A DNA stretch of 64,000 nucleotides from a virus: IMG/VR virus record IMGVR_UViG_3300019487_000026, positions 1-64,000 of that record. The stretch is one strand, 5' to 3'. Below, piece after piece: positions 1-7,377 of the stretch (position 1 is the stretch's first letter; every line of letters starts with the position of its first letter). The notes under the pieces are model-generated. The model was not told the origin of the DNA and searched no databases. It worked only from the letters and a program-made list of their open reading frames with translations. The position numbers were made by a program, and so were the translations under genes.

Positions 1-735
1 ATCAAAGAGTTAGTAGGTCAAACACCCTACTTGTATTGCACTGATGGTCAGGGTAATGTGTATGTTCGTCAGGCATTGATGGTATGGTCAAAAGGCATAC
101 GAGCAACTGTTAAGGTTGTATTTGATAACGACGATTATATTGAGTGCACACCTGACCACGAATTTTTATTAAGCGATGGGTCGTATAAAAAAGCAAAAGA
201 TTTAGTCGCAAGTGATAGTCTTGCTGCTTTAAACAAGCGCTTAATCAATGATTATCTGTCTTTAAGTATTACAGGTAGTCGCAAACTTATTGCAGAACAT
301 AATGCCGTTTTTGAAATGAAATTTGGTCAATATCCAACAATTTTAACAAGCAAGCGCAACACTGACAGCACTGTTGCCCATCACGTAGATCACGTCAAGT
401 GGAACAACCATCCCGATAATATTCAAACAATGACACTTCGGGAACACTCCACTCATCATTCAACGGATTTGAAAGAAATGCAACAGCTTCGGGCGCGGCG
501 GATGAAAGGAACCACTTGGGAAGAGTTTTACGGGGAAAAAAAGGCGCGAGAAATACGAACAAAATATGTGGCAAAGCGTAAGGGAACAACACCGTGGAAC
601 AAAGGAATTAACTTTTCAAAACAAACAACAAACCACAAAGTGGTGCGTGTAGAGGAAAGTATTGAGCAAGAAGTTTTTGATATAGCAATGCCTGAATATC
701 ATAACTTCGTGGCCAATGGTGTCTTTGTTCACAAC
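1..735 (+). other. Intein 1 of NrdJ (C-terminal part, HNH-type)
   Basis: Protein-splicing element whose N-terminal block lies before the window. The visible part has a block-B like segment (VFDNDDYIECTPDHEFLL), an HNH-like core (HHVDHVKWNNHPDN) and a clean C-terminal block ending in VFVHN before extein Cys (codon 736). The endonuclease is HNH-type, unlike the LAGLIDADG inteins 2 and 3 of the same gene, so the three were acquired independently. Confidence 0.9.
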
Positions 736-3700
736 TGCTGGCATCCAGACATTCTCGAATTCATTGCAGCAAAACAACAACCAGGACGTCTCACAAAGTT
801 CAACGTGTCTGTCAATTGTACCGATGAATTTATGGAACGGATTGTTCGGATTCAGCAAATTGATCGTCAGATAATCGAGCACCAACAGAGTTTGGGCGAC
901 AGTCCCGTGTGTGGAACTGTTCTCCTCAATCTTACTGAAGCACGAGCAACATTGGATGAATGGAATCTGGTTTTTCCTGATACAACCTCTCCCGCTTACA
1001 AGAAAGAATGGCAAGGTGATATTCGAGCATGGAAAGCAAAAGGCTATCCTGTCAAACTTCATAATGTGGTATCAGCAACAGGGCTGTGGGATCTCTTGAT
1101 GGAGAGTACTTATAAACGCGCAGAGCCGGGCATATTGTTTCTTGATCGTGCAAATCATTTCTTGCCGCTCAACTATGCCGAAACGGTCTATGCCACTAAC
1201 CCGTCAATGCCAGCAGGAACGTTAGTTCACACGAAAGGCGGCATCTTTCCGATCGAAGTACTCGACGGGCAAGAATTTTTAGTGAAGTCGTTAGATGGTG
1301 AGTGGGCCCCAGCACGATGCAGACTTTCGGGGGAAAATGAAGAACTGTTAGAAATCTCATTTGGAACAAATCGCACAGTTCGGTCAACAAAGAAACATCG
1401 ATGGCCTGTTTACGATGCACGAATGGAGAGGTTATATAAAGTCGATGCAAGAGAGCTCCGAGTAGGTGATCTGATCCCATTAAATCGTAATGAGGATATT
1501 GGAGTCTTTGGTGATATGTCATTAACGTACGATGAGGGATTTTTTGTTGGTTATTTGACTGGCGACGGATGGTTCACACACAAAGGCAACAATGAATATA
1601 ATGTTGGTATTACTTTTGGAAAACACGAGCGTTCAATGGCAGAACGTGTCCTTGCAATTGTGAATTCACTAAAGAGTGTCCCATCCACTCTCTCCGTGAG
1701 GGAAAATACAGGGGAAATTTATTTGCAGTTTACGACAAGACAACTTGTTGATAAGATGTTGAGTCGCTATAAGTTAATACCTAGTGTAAAAACCATTCCA
1801 GATAGTGTTTGGCAGGGCAATGACCAATACATTAAAGGATTTGTTGATGGTTTATTGAGTGCCGACGGATGTGTAAGTGACAGCAACAACAATCTAAAAA
1901 TTACTCTTACCACATCAAGAGAAGAACTCGCACAAGGATTTGCAAAACTGTTGAGTTTTGCTGGTGTGCCAACAATGGTATGGAACACAATAGTCGAAGA
2001 AGTATCGTTTCCTAATGGTAAAGATTATGATCACTCATATGATCGTTGGGACGTGGCCGTGTCAGGCAAAGCAGTTCTTAAATTTGCAAAAGTGTTCGAT
2101 ATCACTCATCCTGATAAACACCAGAGACTCGAAAATATAATTAGTCGTGTATGCAACAAAAGGGATCATCGTGCTCTTGAATTTGTTGAGGTGGTGTCTG
2201 TTAAATCTGCCGGAACGGCCAAGGTTTGGGACATCAGTGTTCTACATAATCAACACGTCTTTCCAACTGAATGGTGCTACACGGGAAATTGTGGGGAACA
2301 AACTCTTGCCCCAGGCGGTGTCTGTAATCTTGGCTCTTTGAACTTGACACAGTTTATCAATGCAGATCGCTCTGGTTTTGATCTCGAGAAGGTTGCCAAG
2401 TACACTGCTATCATGGTTCGTTTTCTTGATGATATTAATGATCTGACAAAAGCTCCCTTGCCAGAATACGAATGGAACATTCGCAACAAACGGCGCGTTG
2501 GCGTTGGTATTCTTGGTTGGGGTTCGGCTTTGTATATGTTGAAAACAAAGTTCGGTTCGGAAGAGGCAGGTATCTTTCGCGATCAAGTGATGACAACAAT
2601 TGCACGTGCTGCCTATATGGCTTCAATTGATCTTGCAGTTGAGAAGGGAATGTTCTTTGTGTGCCGTCCCGAAAAACACCTCGAGGGTCCGTTTGTCAAA
2701 CAATTAAATCTTCCCTCAGAATATCTAGACAAAATGATGAAGTATGGAATTCGTAATAGTTCATTGTTGTCGATTCAACCAACAGGAAATACATCGATCC
2801 TTGCAAATGTTGTATCGGGTGGTCTCGAACCGGTGTTCATGCATGAGTACATTCGAACGGTTATTGTTGGTCATATGCCAGCAGAATTTGCAGACCAAAC
2901 TCCTAAGTGGTATGAGGGCGAATGGCACGAGACGAAAATGTTCAAGTTTACTAAAGAAGGCGACGAAGAGATTCTGAAAGGCAAAGGACCTGATGGAACC
3001 GTATACAAGATTGACAAGAATCGTGGTCTAACTCGAGAGGTCTTGTGTCAAGATTACGGCGTCCGCTATATGAAACGAGCGGAAGAATGGGACGGGCGGT
3101 ATGGATGGACGTCAACTGCAATGGATTTGTCGGTGAACGATCATTTGAATGACTTAAAGGGCTTTGCTCCCTATGTTGATAGTGCAATGTCGAAATGTGT
3201 GGCAGAAGGGACACTAATTTCAACGAATAAAGGACTGAAACCGATTGAAGCACTGGGTATTCATAGTTCATCGCAAGAGGGGTTTGTTGTGCCCTGTGAT
3301 AATTTTACTGTTCTTGACGAAAACGGTGAGGAAAAGGATGTAACACAACATTATTTTGGTGGCATTAAGCCTTGTGCCACTGTCCGTTTTAATAATGGAT
3401 TTAAGTTAACAGCTGCCTACACACACAAACTAAGGTGTGCTACAGGATGGAAACCGCTTGCTGATATTAAGGTTGGAGATAAAGTGTTTTATCGCACAAA
3501 CGCTTTTGTCGTTGATAGACCTTACATATCCCCACCACAACCAACATTTGCTCCCAATGCTAAACACACGACTTTTCCACAAGTTGTTGACGAAGATTTT
3601 GCGTTACTGCTTGGGATGTGGGTGGCAGATGGAAGTTTAACTGATCATTCAGTTTCAATCTGTGAAAAAAATGAGAATGTAAACGCACTATGTAAGCGAC

Positions 3701-5109
3701 TGATGGTCCAATTGTTCAACACACACCATGTTCAACTTGACACAAGGTGGGGAGTAAAAACACACTATGTACATTCAAGTTCAATTGCCCGCTGGTTTAA
3801 GAGAGAGTTTGGTCATGGTGCTGCTAACAAACGCCTTCCTCAATGGTTGCTCGATTCGCCGGTCTCGGTGTGGAAGGCGTTTGTTGAAGGATTAACTCTT
3901 GACGGTTATCTGAAAAAGACTGAAGGCGCCACCTTGTTGGTGGTGTTTGATGGATATGCGAAAGATGTCGCAGAAAAACTAACATATATGTTATCCACGA
4001 TGGGCGTTCAGTATTATCTATTGACAAGAACTGCTGGAAACGAAAAAACAACATACGGTGTTATCGCTTGGTTAACAGATACTGATACAATTGTTCCTGT
4101 TGAAGACCACAAAAAAGCATACAATCCACAAGAAAAAGCAAAAAAACAAACCTATATTTCCAATAGTGTGTTTGAGCAATTAATTACTCAACAACCACAC
4201 AATACATCTGGCAGTATAATTAGAGCAAGATTACGAAAATGCCAACAGAGGGACAATTTTGTTAGAATGTCGTTTGTTGACAAGTTGGGCATAGAGTTTG
4301 ATCGAAATCTCACTTGTGTGGTGGTTACGGATATCGTTGATGTAGGAGAAAAACGTGTGTACGACATTGAGGTAAAAGACACGCACAGTTATCTGATAAA
4401 CGGCGTTGTCTCGCACAATACAATCAATGTTCCAAACGACTATCTATTCGAGGAGTTCAAGAACATTTATCTTGATGCATACAAGTCAGGATACGTGAAG
4501 GGCGTCACAACCTATCGTGCTGGGACAATGACAACTGTTCTTGCAGCCAAAGACGAGAAGAATGCAACAGACATGGATGAAGAGATTATTCTCGAGGACG
4601 TGAAACTGCCAGATAGTGCACCGGCAACGATGAAAACACTAAAGGCAGAAGGTCGGAAGTGGTATCTAACAGTTCTTTGGTGGGATGACCAAAAACTTCG
4701 ACCGTTTGGTTTCTTTGTTCACACAAATAGTCACGAGAAAACGACAATCGCAAATGATGCCGTTGAGTGTTTGACCGCCTTAGCAAAGCGAAAAGGTATT
4801 CCACCAAAACACATTGATAAAGTTCACGAGAAGATTGAGGTGGACAATAACATTACGAAGATTGCTCGTATGATTAGCTTGAATCTTCGACACGGTGTCC
4901 TGATCAAGAACATTGTGTCTGCTCTTGATGGTGTCGACAATGCAACGGTTGGAACATTCTTATTTGCAATCAAAAAGTACTTGTCGTCGTTCATCAAAGA
5001 TGGTGAACAAGTTGAGGGAAAAGTCTGTGAAGCATGTGGATCGACAAACATTCTTTATAGCGAAGGTTGTCATAAGTGTGGAGATTGTGGCTCGAGCAAG
5101 TGTGGTTGA
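1..5109 (+). CDS. nrdJ: Adenosylcobalamin-dependent (class II) ribonucleotide reductase with three inteins, 5' end missing
   Basis: Reduces ribonucleotides to deoxyribonucleotides for phage DNA synthesis. The frame is open from base 1, so the start lies upstream. Extein segments run 736-1203, 2290-3195 and 4420-5109, about 687 visible residues after removal of the inteins. Family marks are HPDI.EFI just after the first intein, the NP-CGEQ active-site segment interrupted by intein 2, a PTGNTSILANVVSGGLEPVF-type loop, the SK-TINVP segment interrupted by intein 3, and a cysteine-rich tail (CxxC.. CHKCGDCG) that fits the C-terminal redox and zinc region of class II enzymes. A terminator follows directly. 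The class II call rests on those motifs and the single large subunit. A class I NrdA would lack the cysteine-rich tail pattern. Confidence 0.93.
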   Translation: MKELVGQTPYLYCTDGQGNVYVRQALMVWSKGIRATVKVVFDNDDYIECTPDHEFLLSDGSYKKAKDLVASDSLAALNKRLINDYLSLSITGSRKLIAEHNAVFEMKFGQYPTILTSKRNTDSTVAHHVDHVKWNNHPDNIQTMTLREHSTHHSTDLKEMQQLRARRMKGTTWEEFYGEKKAREIRTKYVAKRKGTTPWNKGINFSKQTTNHKVVRVEESIEQEVFDIAMPEYHNFVANGVFVHNCWHPDILEFIAAKQQPGRLTKFNVSVNCTDEFMERIVRIQQIDRQIIEHQQSLGDSPVCGTVLLNLTEARATLDEWNLVFPDTTSPAYKKEWQGDIRAWKAKGYPVKLHNVVSATGLWDLLMESTYKRAEPGILFLDRANHFLPLNYAETVYATNPSMPAGTLVHTKGGIFPIEVLDGQEFLVKSLDGEWAPARCRLSGENEELLEISFGTNRTVRSTKKHRWPVYDARMERLYKVDARELRVGDLIPLNRNEDIGVFGDMSLTYDEGFFVGYLTGDGWFTHKGNNEYNVGITFGKHERSMAERVLAIVNSLKSVPSTLSVRENTGEIYLQFTTRQLVDKMLSRYKLIPSVKTIPDSVWQGNDQYIKGFVDGLLSADGCVSDSNNNLKITLTTSREELAQGFAKLLSFAGVPTMVWNTIVEEVSFPNGKDYDHSYDRWDVAVSGKAVLKFAKVFDITHPDKHQRLENIISRVCNKRDHRALEFVEVVSVKSAGTAKVWDISVLHNQHVFPTEWCYTGNCGEQTLAPGGVCNLGSLNLTQFINADRSGFDLEKVAKYTAIMVRFLDDINDLTKAPLPEYEWNIRNKRRVGVGILGWGSALYMLKTKFGSEEAGIFRDQVMTTIARAAYMASIDLAVEKGMFFVCRPEKHLEGPFVKQLNLPSEYLDKMMKYGIRNSSLLSIQPTGNTSILANVVSGGLEPVFMHEYIRTVIVGHMPAEFADQTPKWYEGEWHETKMFKFTKEGDEEILKGKGPDGTVYKIDKNRGLTREVLCQDYGVRYMKRAEEWDGRYGWTSTAMDLSVNDHLNDLKGFAPYVDSAMSKCVAEGTLISTNKGLKPIEALGIHSSSQEGFVVPCDNFTVLDENGEEKDVTQHYFGGIKPCATVRFNNGFKLTAAYTHKLRCATGWKPLADIKVGDKVFYRTNAFVVDRPYISPPQPTFAPNAKHTTFPQVVDEDFALLLGMWVADGSLTDHSVSICEKNENVNALCKRLMVQLFNTHHVQLDTRWGVKTHYVHSSSIARWFKREFGHGAANKRLPQWLLDSPVSVWKAFVEGLTLDGYLKKTEGATLLVVFDGYAKDVAEKLTYMLSTMGVQYYLLTRTAGNEKTTYGVIAWLTDTDTIVPVEDHKKAYNPQEKAKKQTYISNSVFEQLITQQPHNTSGSIIRARLRKCQQRDNFVRMSFVDKLGIEFDRNLTCVVVTDIVDVGEKRVYDIEVKDTHSYLINGVVSHNTINVPNDYLFEEFKNIYLDAYKSGYVKGVTTYRAGTMTTVLAAKDEKNATDMDEEIILEDVKLPDSAPATMKTLKAEGRKWYLTVLWWDDQKLRPFGFFVHTNSHEKTTIANDAVECLTALAKRKGIPPKHIDKVHEKIEVDNNITKIARMISLNLRHGVLIKNIVSALDGVDNATVGTFLFAIKKYLSSFIKDGEQVEGKVCEACGSTNILYSEGCHKCGDCGSSKCG
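1204..2289 (+). other. Intein 2 of NrdJ (LAGLIDADG), at the NP/CGEQ active site
   Basis: 362 residues starting with Ser and inserted between Asn-Pro and the Cys of the CGEQ active-site motif. It has two LAGLIDADG blocks (VGYLTGDGW and FVDGLLSADG). The end reads CYTGN followed by extein Cys, so the usual penultimate His is Gly. Such inteins are known but often splice with altered kinetics. Without splicing the reductase would lack its active-site loop. Confidence 0.9.
3196..4419 (+). other. Intein 3 of NrdJ (LAGLIDADG), at SK/TINVP
   Basis: 408 residues. Begins with Cys (CVAEGTLISTNKG) after extein SK and ends with GVVSHN before extein Thr of TINVP. LAGLIDADG blocks are LLLGMWVADG and FVEGLTLDG. 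All splice-junction residues look intact. It sits in a conserved substrate-site segment, as homing elements usually do. Confidence 0.92.
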
Positions 5110-5135
5110 TAAAACGACGCAAACAGGGTAAAGTG

Positions 5136-5169
5136 AAGGGACTAGTGTAAAACTAGTCCCTTTTTGTTT
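5136..5169 (+). terminator. Rho-independent terminator after nrdJ
   Basis: An 11-bp perfect stem (AAGGGACTAGT / ACTAGTCCCTT) with a 5-nt loop is followed by a T-rich run. It lies 27 bases after the nrdJ stop and just before the next late-type promoter. Confidence 0.9.
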
Positions 5170-5174
5170 GGGGA

Positions 5175-5181
5175 ATAAATA
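5175..5181 (+). promoter_or_regulatory. T4-like late promoter box
   Basis: ATAAATA 19 bases before the GTG start at 5200, matching the core of T4 late promoters (TATAAATA). Probably drives the 5200-7123 operon. Confidence 0.6.
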
Positions 5182-5199
5182 TTACGAACGGAGAAAAAC

Positions 5200-5646
5200 G
5201 TGCGTCTTGAAGAAGTAAAGATCGATTTCGAAGAGGAAATGTTGCGACACACGCAAAAAGTTGTTGACCGTGTCGCCGCCGCACTTCGTCTTCGATTTGG
5301 CCGTCAGGTTGAACCGTTGAATATCCTTTGTGGACCAGACACAGACGATGAAACCGGAGAACCAGTTATCAAGGGCCTAGTTTTAAAGGCGGGTGTTTCA
5401 GCAGGCGTTGCCAGCCGTATTTCAGAAACACTTGAACGAGAATTTGCTAGTACAAAGAACTTTGCGAGCCGGATCTCGCGCAATCTAGGCGTTATGGAAT
5501 GGCAACTTGAAGTAAGTGTTGGTGGACAGACACGAAAAATATTTGTTCGATTCATGCCGGGAGTATCGCTTCCTACAGGGGCTGAAATCGGTGTTATCTG
5601 GATTCCGATTACAGGAGTTGTGTCCGGGAAAGGGAAACGACAATGA
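5200..5646 (+). CDS. Unknown protein, 148 aa, first gene of a late-type operon
   Basis: GTG start with a GGAG ribosome site eight bases upstream. The protein is mixed alpha/beta with no signal peptide or membrane segment. It begins MRLEEVKIDFEE, loosely like the leaders of several other proteins in this window. I do not recognise a family. It overlaps the next start by four bases, so the two are translationally coupled. Confidence 0.75.
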   Translation: MRLEEVKIDFEEEMLRHTQKVVDRVAAALRLRFGRQVEPLNILCGPDTDDETGEPVIKGLVLKAGVSAGVASRISETLEREFASTKNFASRISRNLGVMEWQLEVSVGGQTRKIFVRFMPGVSLPTGAEIGVIWIPITGVVSGKGKRQ

Positions 5647-5852
5647 AAATACAAGACTTGTTTGAAAAGAATAGTCATACAAAGTATGGACCGGCGTATG
5701 AGAAAGGCTGCCAAGCAGCCAATATGTTCCAAGATACACACGGAAAAGTGAAAGGTGAGAATCCTTATCAAGAAAACAGTGAAGAAGCTCGAGCCTGGAC
5801 GCAAGGATGGCATGATACGTACGTTGCGCATGTGAATTTTGACGGAGACTGA
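5643..5852 (+). CDS. Small RMF/CrpP-like protein with LFE leader, 69 aa
   Basis: The pattern Y.KGC.AA......... NPY...S.EARAW.QGW.D resembles the ribosome modulation factor / CrpP superfamily (paired GxxA and NPYxxxxxxxxWxxGW motifs). RMF forms inactive 100S ribosome dimers in bacteria; whether this copy binds ribosomes is inference. The N-terminus MKIQDLFE-K looks like a capsid-targeting leader with a possible cut after LFE. The gene overlaps both neighbours and a related short protein occurs at 45591. Confidence 0.75.
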   Translation: MKIQDLFEKNSHTKYGPAYEKGCQAANMFQDTHGKVKGENPYQENSEEARAWTQGWHDTYVAHVNFDGD

Positions 5853-5853
5853 A

Positions 5854-6378
5854 ATGAAATTAGACGAAATGCTAAACCAAGACGGAAAAGTAAAGAAGAT
5901 CTATTGCGATCTCGATGGTGTGCTTGTTGACTTTGTCAAGCTGGCAAGGCAGTGGGTGCCTGGGTGGGAAGAAGATAATGTGCCTGGGCGCAGCAAGAAA
6001 CTTGATGGTCAACTGTGGGGTCGTATTGGTGGCCGTTCCAAGAAAGGCATTGCTTTCTGGGGCCAAATGGACCCAATGCCAGATGCAATGGAGCTATGGC
6101 ATTACATCAAGAAATACAATCCAGAAATCTTGTCAGCAACAGGACATGTTGGCAATCCAATTCCTGAAAAACAAGAATGGGTCAAGAAGCATTTGGGCGA
6201 TGTTCCAGTGCATCTTGTCCAGAAAGCCGTGTTGAAAGCGCAATATGCAGCGCCAGGATTCGTCCTTATCGACGACAAACGCAAGGCGATTGATCCGTGG
6301 ATTGCTGCGGGTGGCATTGGCATTCTTCACACATCAGCAGCTGATACAATTCGCCAATTGAAGGAGCTGGGTCTGTGA
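5854..6378 (+). CDS. HAD-superfamily phosphatase, probably 5'(3')-deoxyribonucleotidase-like
   Basis: 174 aa from the ATG at 5854, preceded by GGAG. Motif I is DLDGVLVDF (D19 and D21 would be nucleophile and acid/base). A Ser/Thr motif II candidate lies in ILSATGH, and the acidic motif IV candidate is VLIDDKRKA. Small phage HAD proteins of this shape are usually annotated as 5'-nucleotidases that balance nucleotide pools; the substrate is not shown by sequence. It ends overlapping the GTG of the next gene. Confidence 0.8.
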   Translation: MKLDEMLNQDGKVKKIYCDLDGVLVDFVKLARQWVPGWEEDNVPGRSKKLDGQLWGRIGGRSKKGIAFWGQMDPMPDAMELWHYIKKYNPEILSATGHVGNPIPEKQEWVKKHLGDVPVHLVQKAVLKAQYAAPGFVLIDDKRKAIDPWIAAGGIGILHTSAADTIRQLKELGL

Positions 6379-6764
6379 ACATTAACGAGCTAATTGTTGA
6401 AGGATACCTTGCTTACGAGGTGCCAGAACACGCACGTCAAGATCTGGTCAAGAAATATCCTCCAAAATTTCCGGAGTTCATCGCTCACCACATTACAAAA
6501 GAGTTTGGTGTGCCACAAAGCACGCCGGAAGAAACGGCTCGAATCAAATTGATCGGCTATGCCGAAGAAGATGGTCTTGAGGTATTAGTTGTTGAAGTAA
6601 ACGGTTCACGTCGTCGTGATGACGGTGCAATTTATCACATTACGTGGTCGCTTGATCGTAGCAAGGGCAAGAAACCGGTCATGTCAAATGATTTAATTCG
6701 AAAGGGCGACTGGCAGCTCGTTGAGCCATACGAGTTTCACGCTCCGTTAAGGTTCTTTCAATGA
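6375..6764 (+). CDS. Putative 2H-phosphoesterase-like protein, 129 aa, with IVE leader
   Basis: Two HxT triplets are visible: H39-I-T41 (AHHITKEFG) and H88-I-T90 (YHITWSLD), followed by a KPVMSNDLI segment. Paired HxT motifs are the hallmark of the 2H phosphoesterase superfamily, which acts on 2'-5' linkages, cyclic phosphates and cyclic oligonucleotides. The spacing here is short, so membership is tentative. GTG start overlaps the upstream stop. The leader MNINELIVE-G fits an I-x-E cleavage site. Confidence 0.55.
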   Translation: MNINELIVEGYLAYEVPEHARQDLVKKYPPKFPEFIAHHITKEFGVPQSTPEETARIKLIGYAEEDGLEVLVVEVNGSRRRDDGAIYHITWSLDRSKGKKPVMSNDLIRKGDWQLVEPYEFHAPLRFFQ

Positions 6765-7123
6765 AACTAAATGAAACAACTCATGCCGAACGTGTTGCCG
6801 TAGAGCTCTTGGGTGAGATTCGTAATCGACTAATACTGCGTCTTGGGGCAAGAGCAAATGTTGTTGGGCCTTTGCAAAACAAGGCAGGCGGCGGTGTTGT
6901 GTGGGCAGACTTCTGGGTTTATGTTCCTGCCGAACATTCAGTGAACGAGGTTATCGAAGATACAATTGAGAGCGGTTCAGGCGCCCTCAAACCACATGAA
7001 GAATATCCTGCTTCAGGCCGAAAGATTTATCTGCTCCGGCGATATGCTGGCACCCACGTGGCAAAATTCTTCGTCGAAGTTCGACGCTTGATTGATCATG
7101 GCACACACATTAGCGTGTGGTAA
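6761..7123 (+). CDS. Unknown protein, 120 aa
   Basis: Last gene of the plus-strand operon, overlapping the previous stop by four bases. It starts MKLNETTHAERVAVEL, helical at first, then predicted beta-rich. No family recognised. Its stop abuts the stop of the convergent gene at 7124 with no visible terminator between them. Confidence 0.7.
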   Translation: MKLNETTHAERVAVELLGEIRNRLILRLGARANVVGPLQNKAGGGVVWADFWVYVPAEHSVNEVIEDTIESGSGALKPHEEYPASGRKIYLLRRYAGTHVAKFFVEVRRLIDHGTHISVW

Positions 7124-7369
7124 TCATTCGTCGTCGTAAGGTTGACGACCACCAATCTTCGTAAAGGTTCCGTAGTTTTCGTCGTCTTCTTGATCGTCGA
7201 TGTGCTGAGCCCACTCTTCGAGTGTTTCAAAGGACGAATTCAATGTCTGATCAAACACACTACCATCTTCGTCAATTTCAATGTTGTACAGCTGTTCAAG
7301 TTCCTCGTGAGAGAGGCGCTGAATGTCCCCAACTGCCCCGTGGGTCTGGGAATAATTACGTTTACTCAT
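7124..7369 (-). CDS. Unknown small acidic protein, 81 aa
   Basis: Strongly acidic (many Asp/Glu in ENYGTF... and HIDDQEDDEN). No membrane segment. It lies eight bases downstream of the AAA ATPase gene in the same direction, so probably cotranscribed. Function unknown. Confidence 0.65.
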   Translation of the reverse strand: MSKRNYSQTHGAVGDIQRLSHEELEQLYNIEIDEDGSVFDQTLNSSFETLEEWAQHIDDQEDDENYGTFTKIGGRQPYDDE

Positions 7370-7377
7370 GGCCCTTT

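Noticed and set aside
616-1062. Minus-strand frame opposite nrdJ
   Set aside because: Antisense shadow of conserved coding sequence and an intein.
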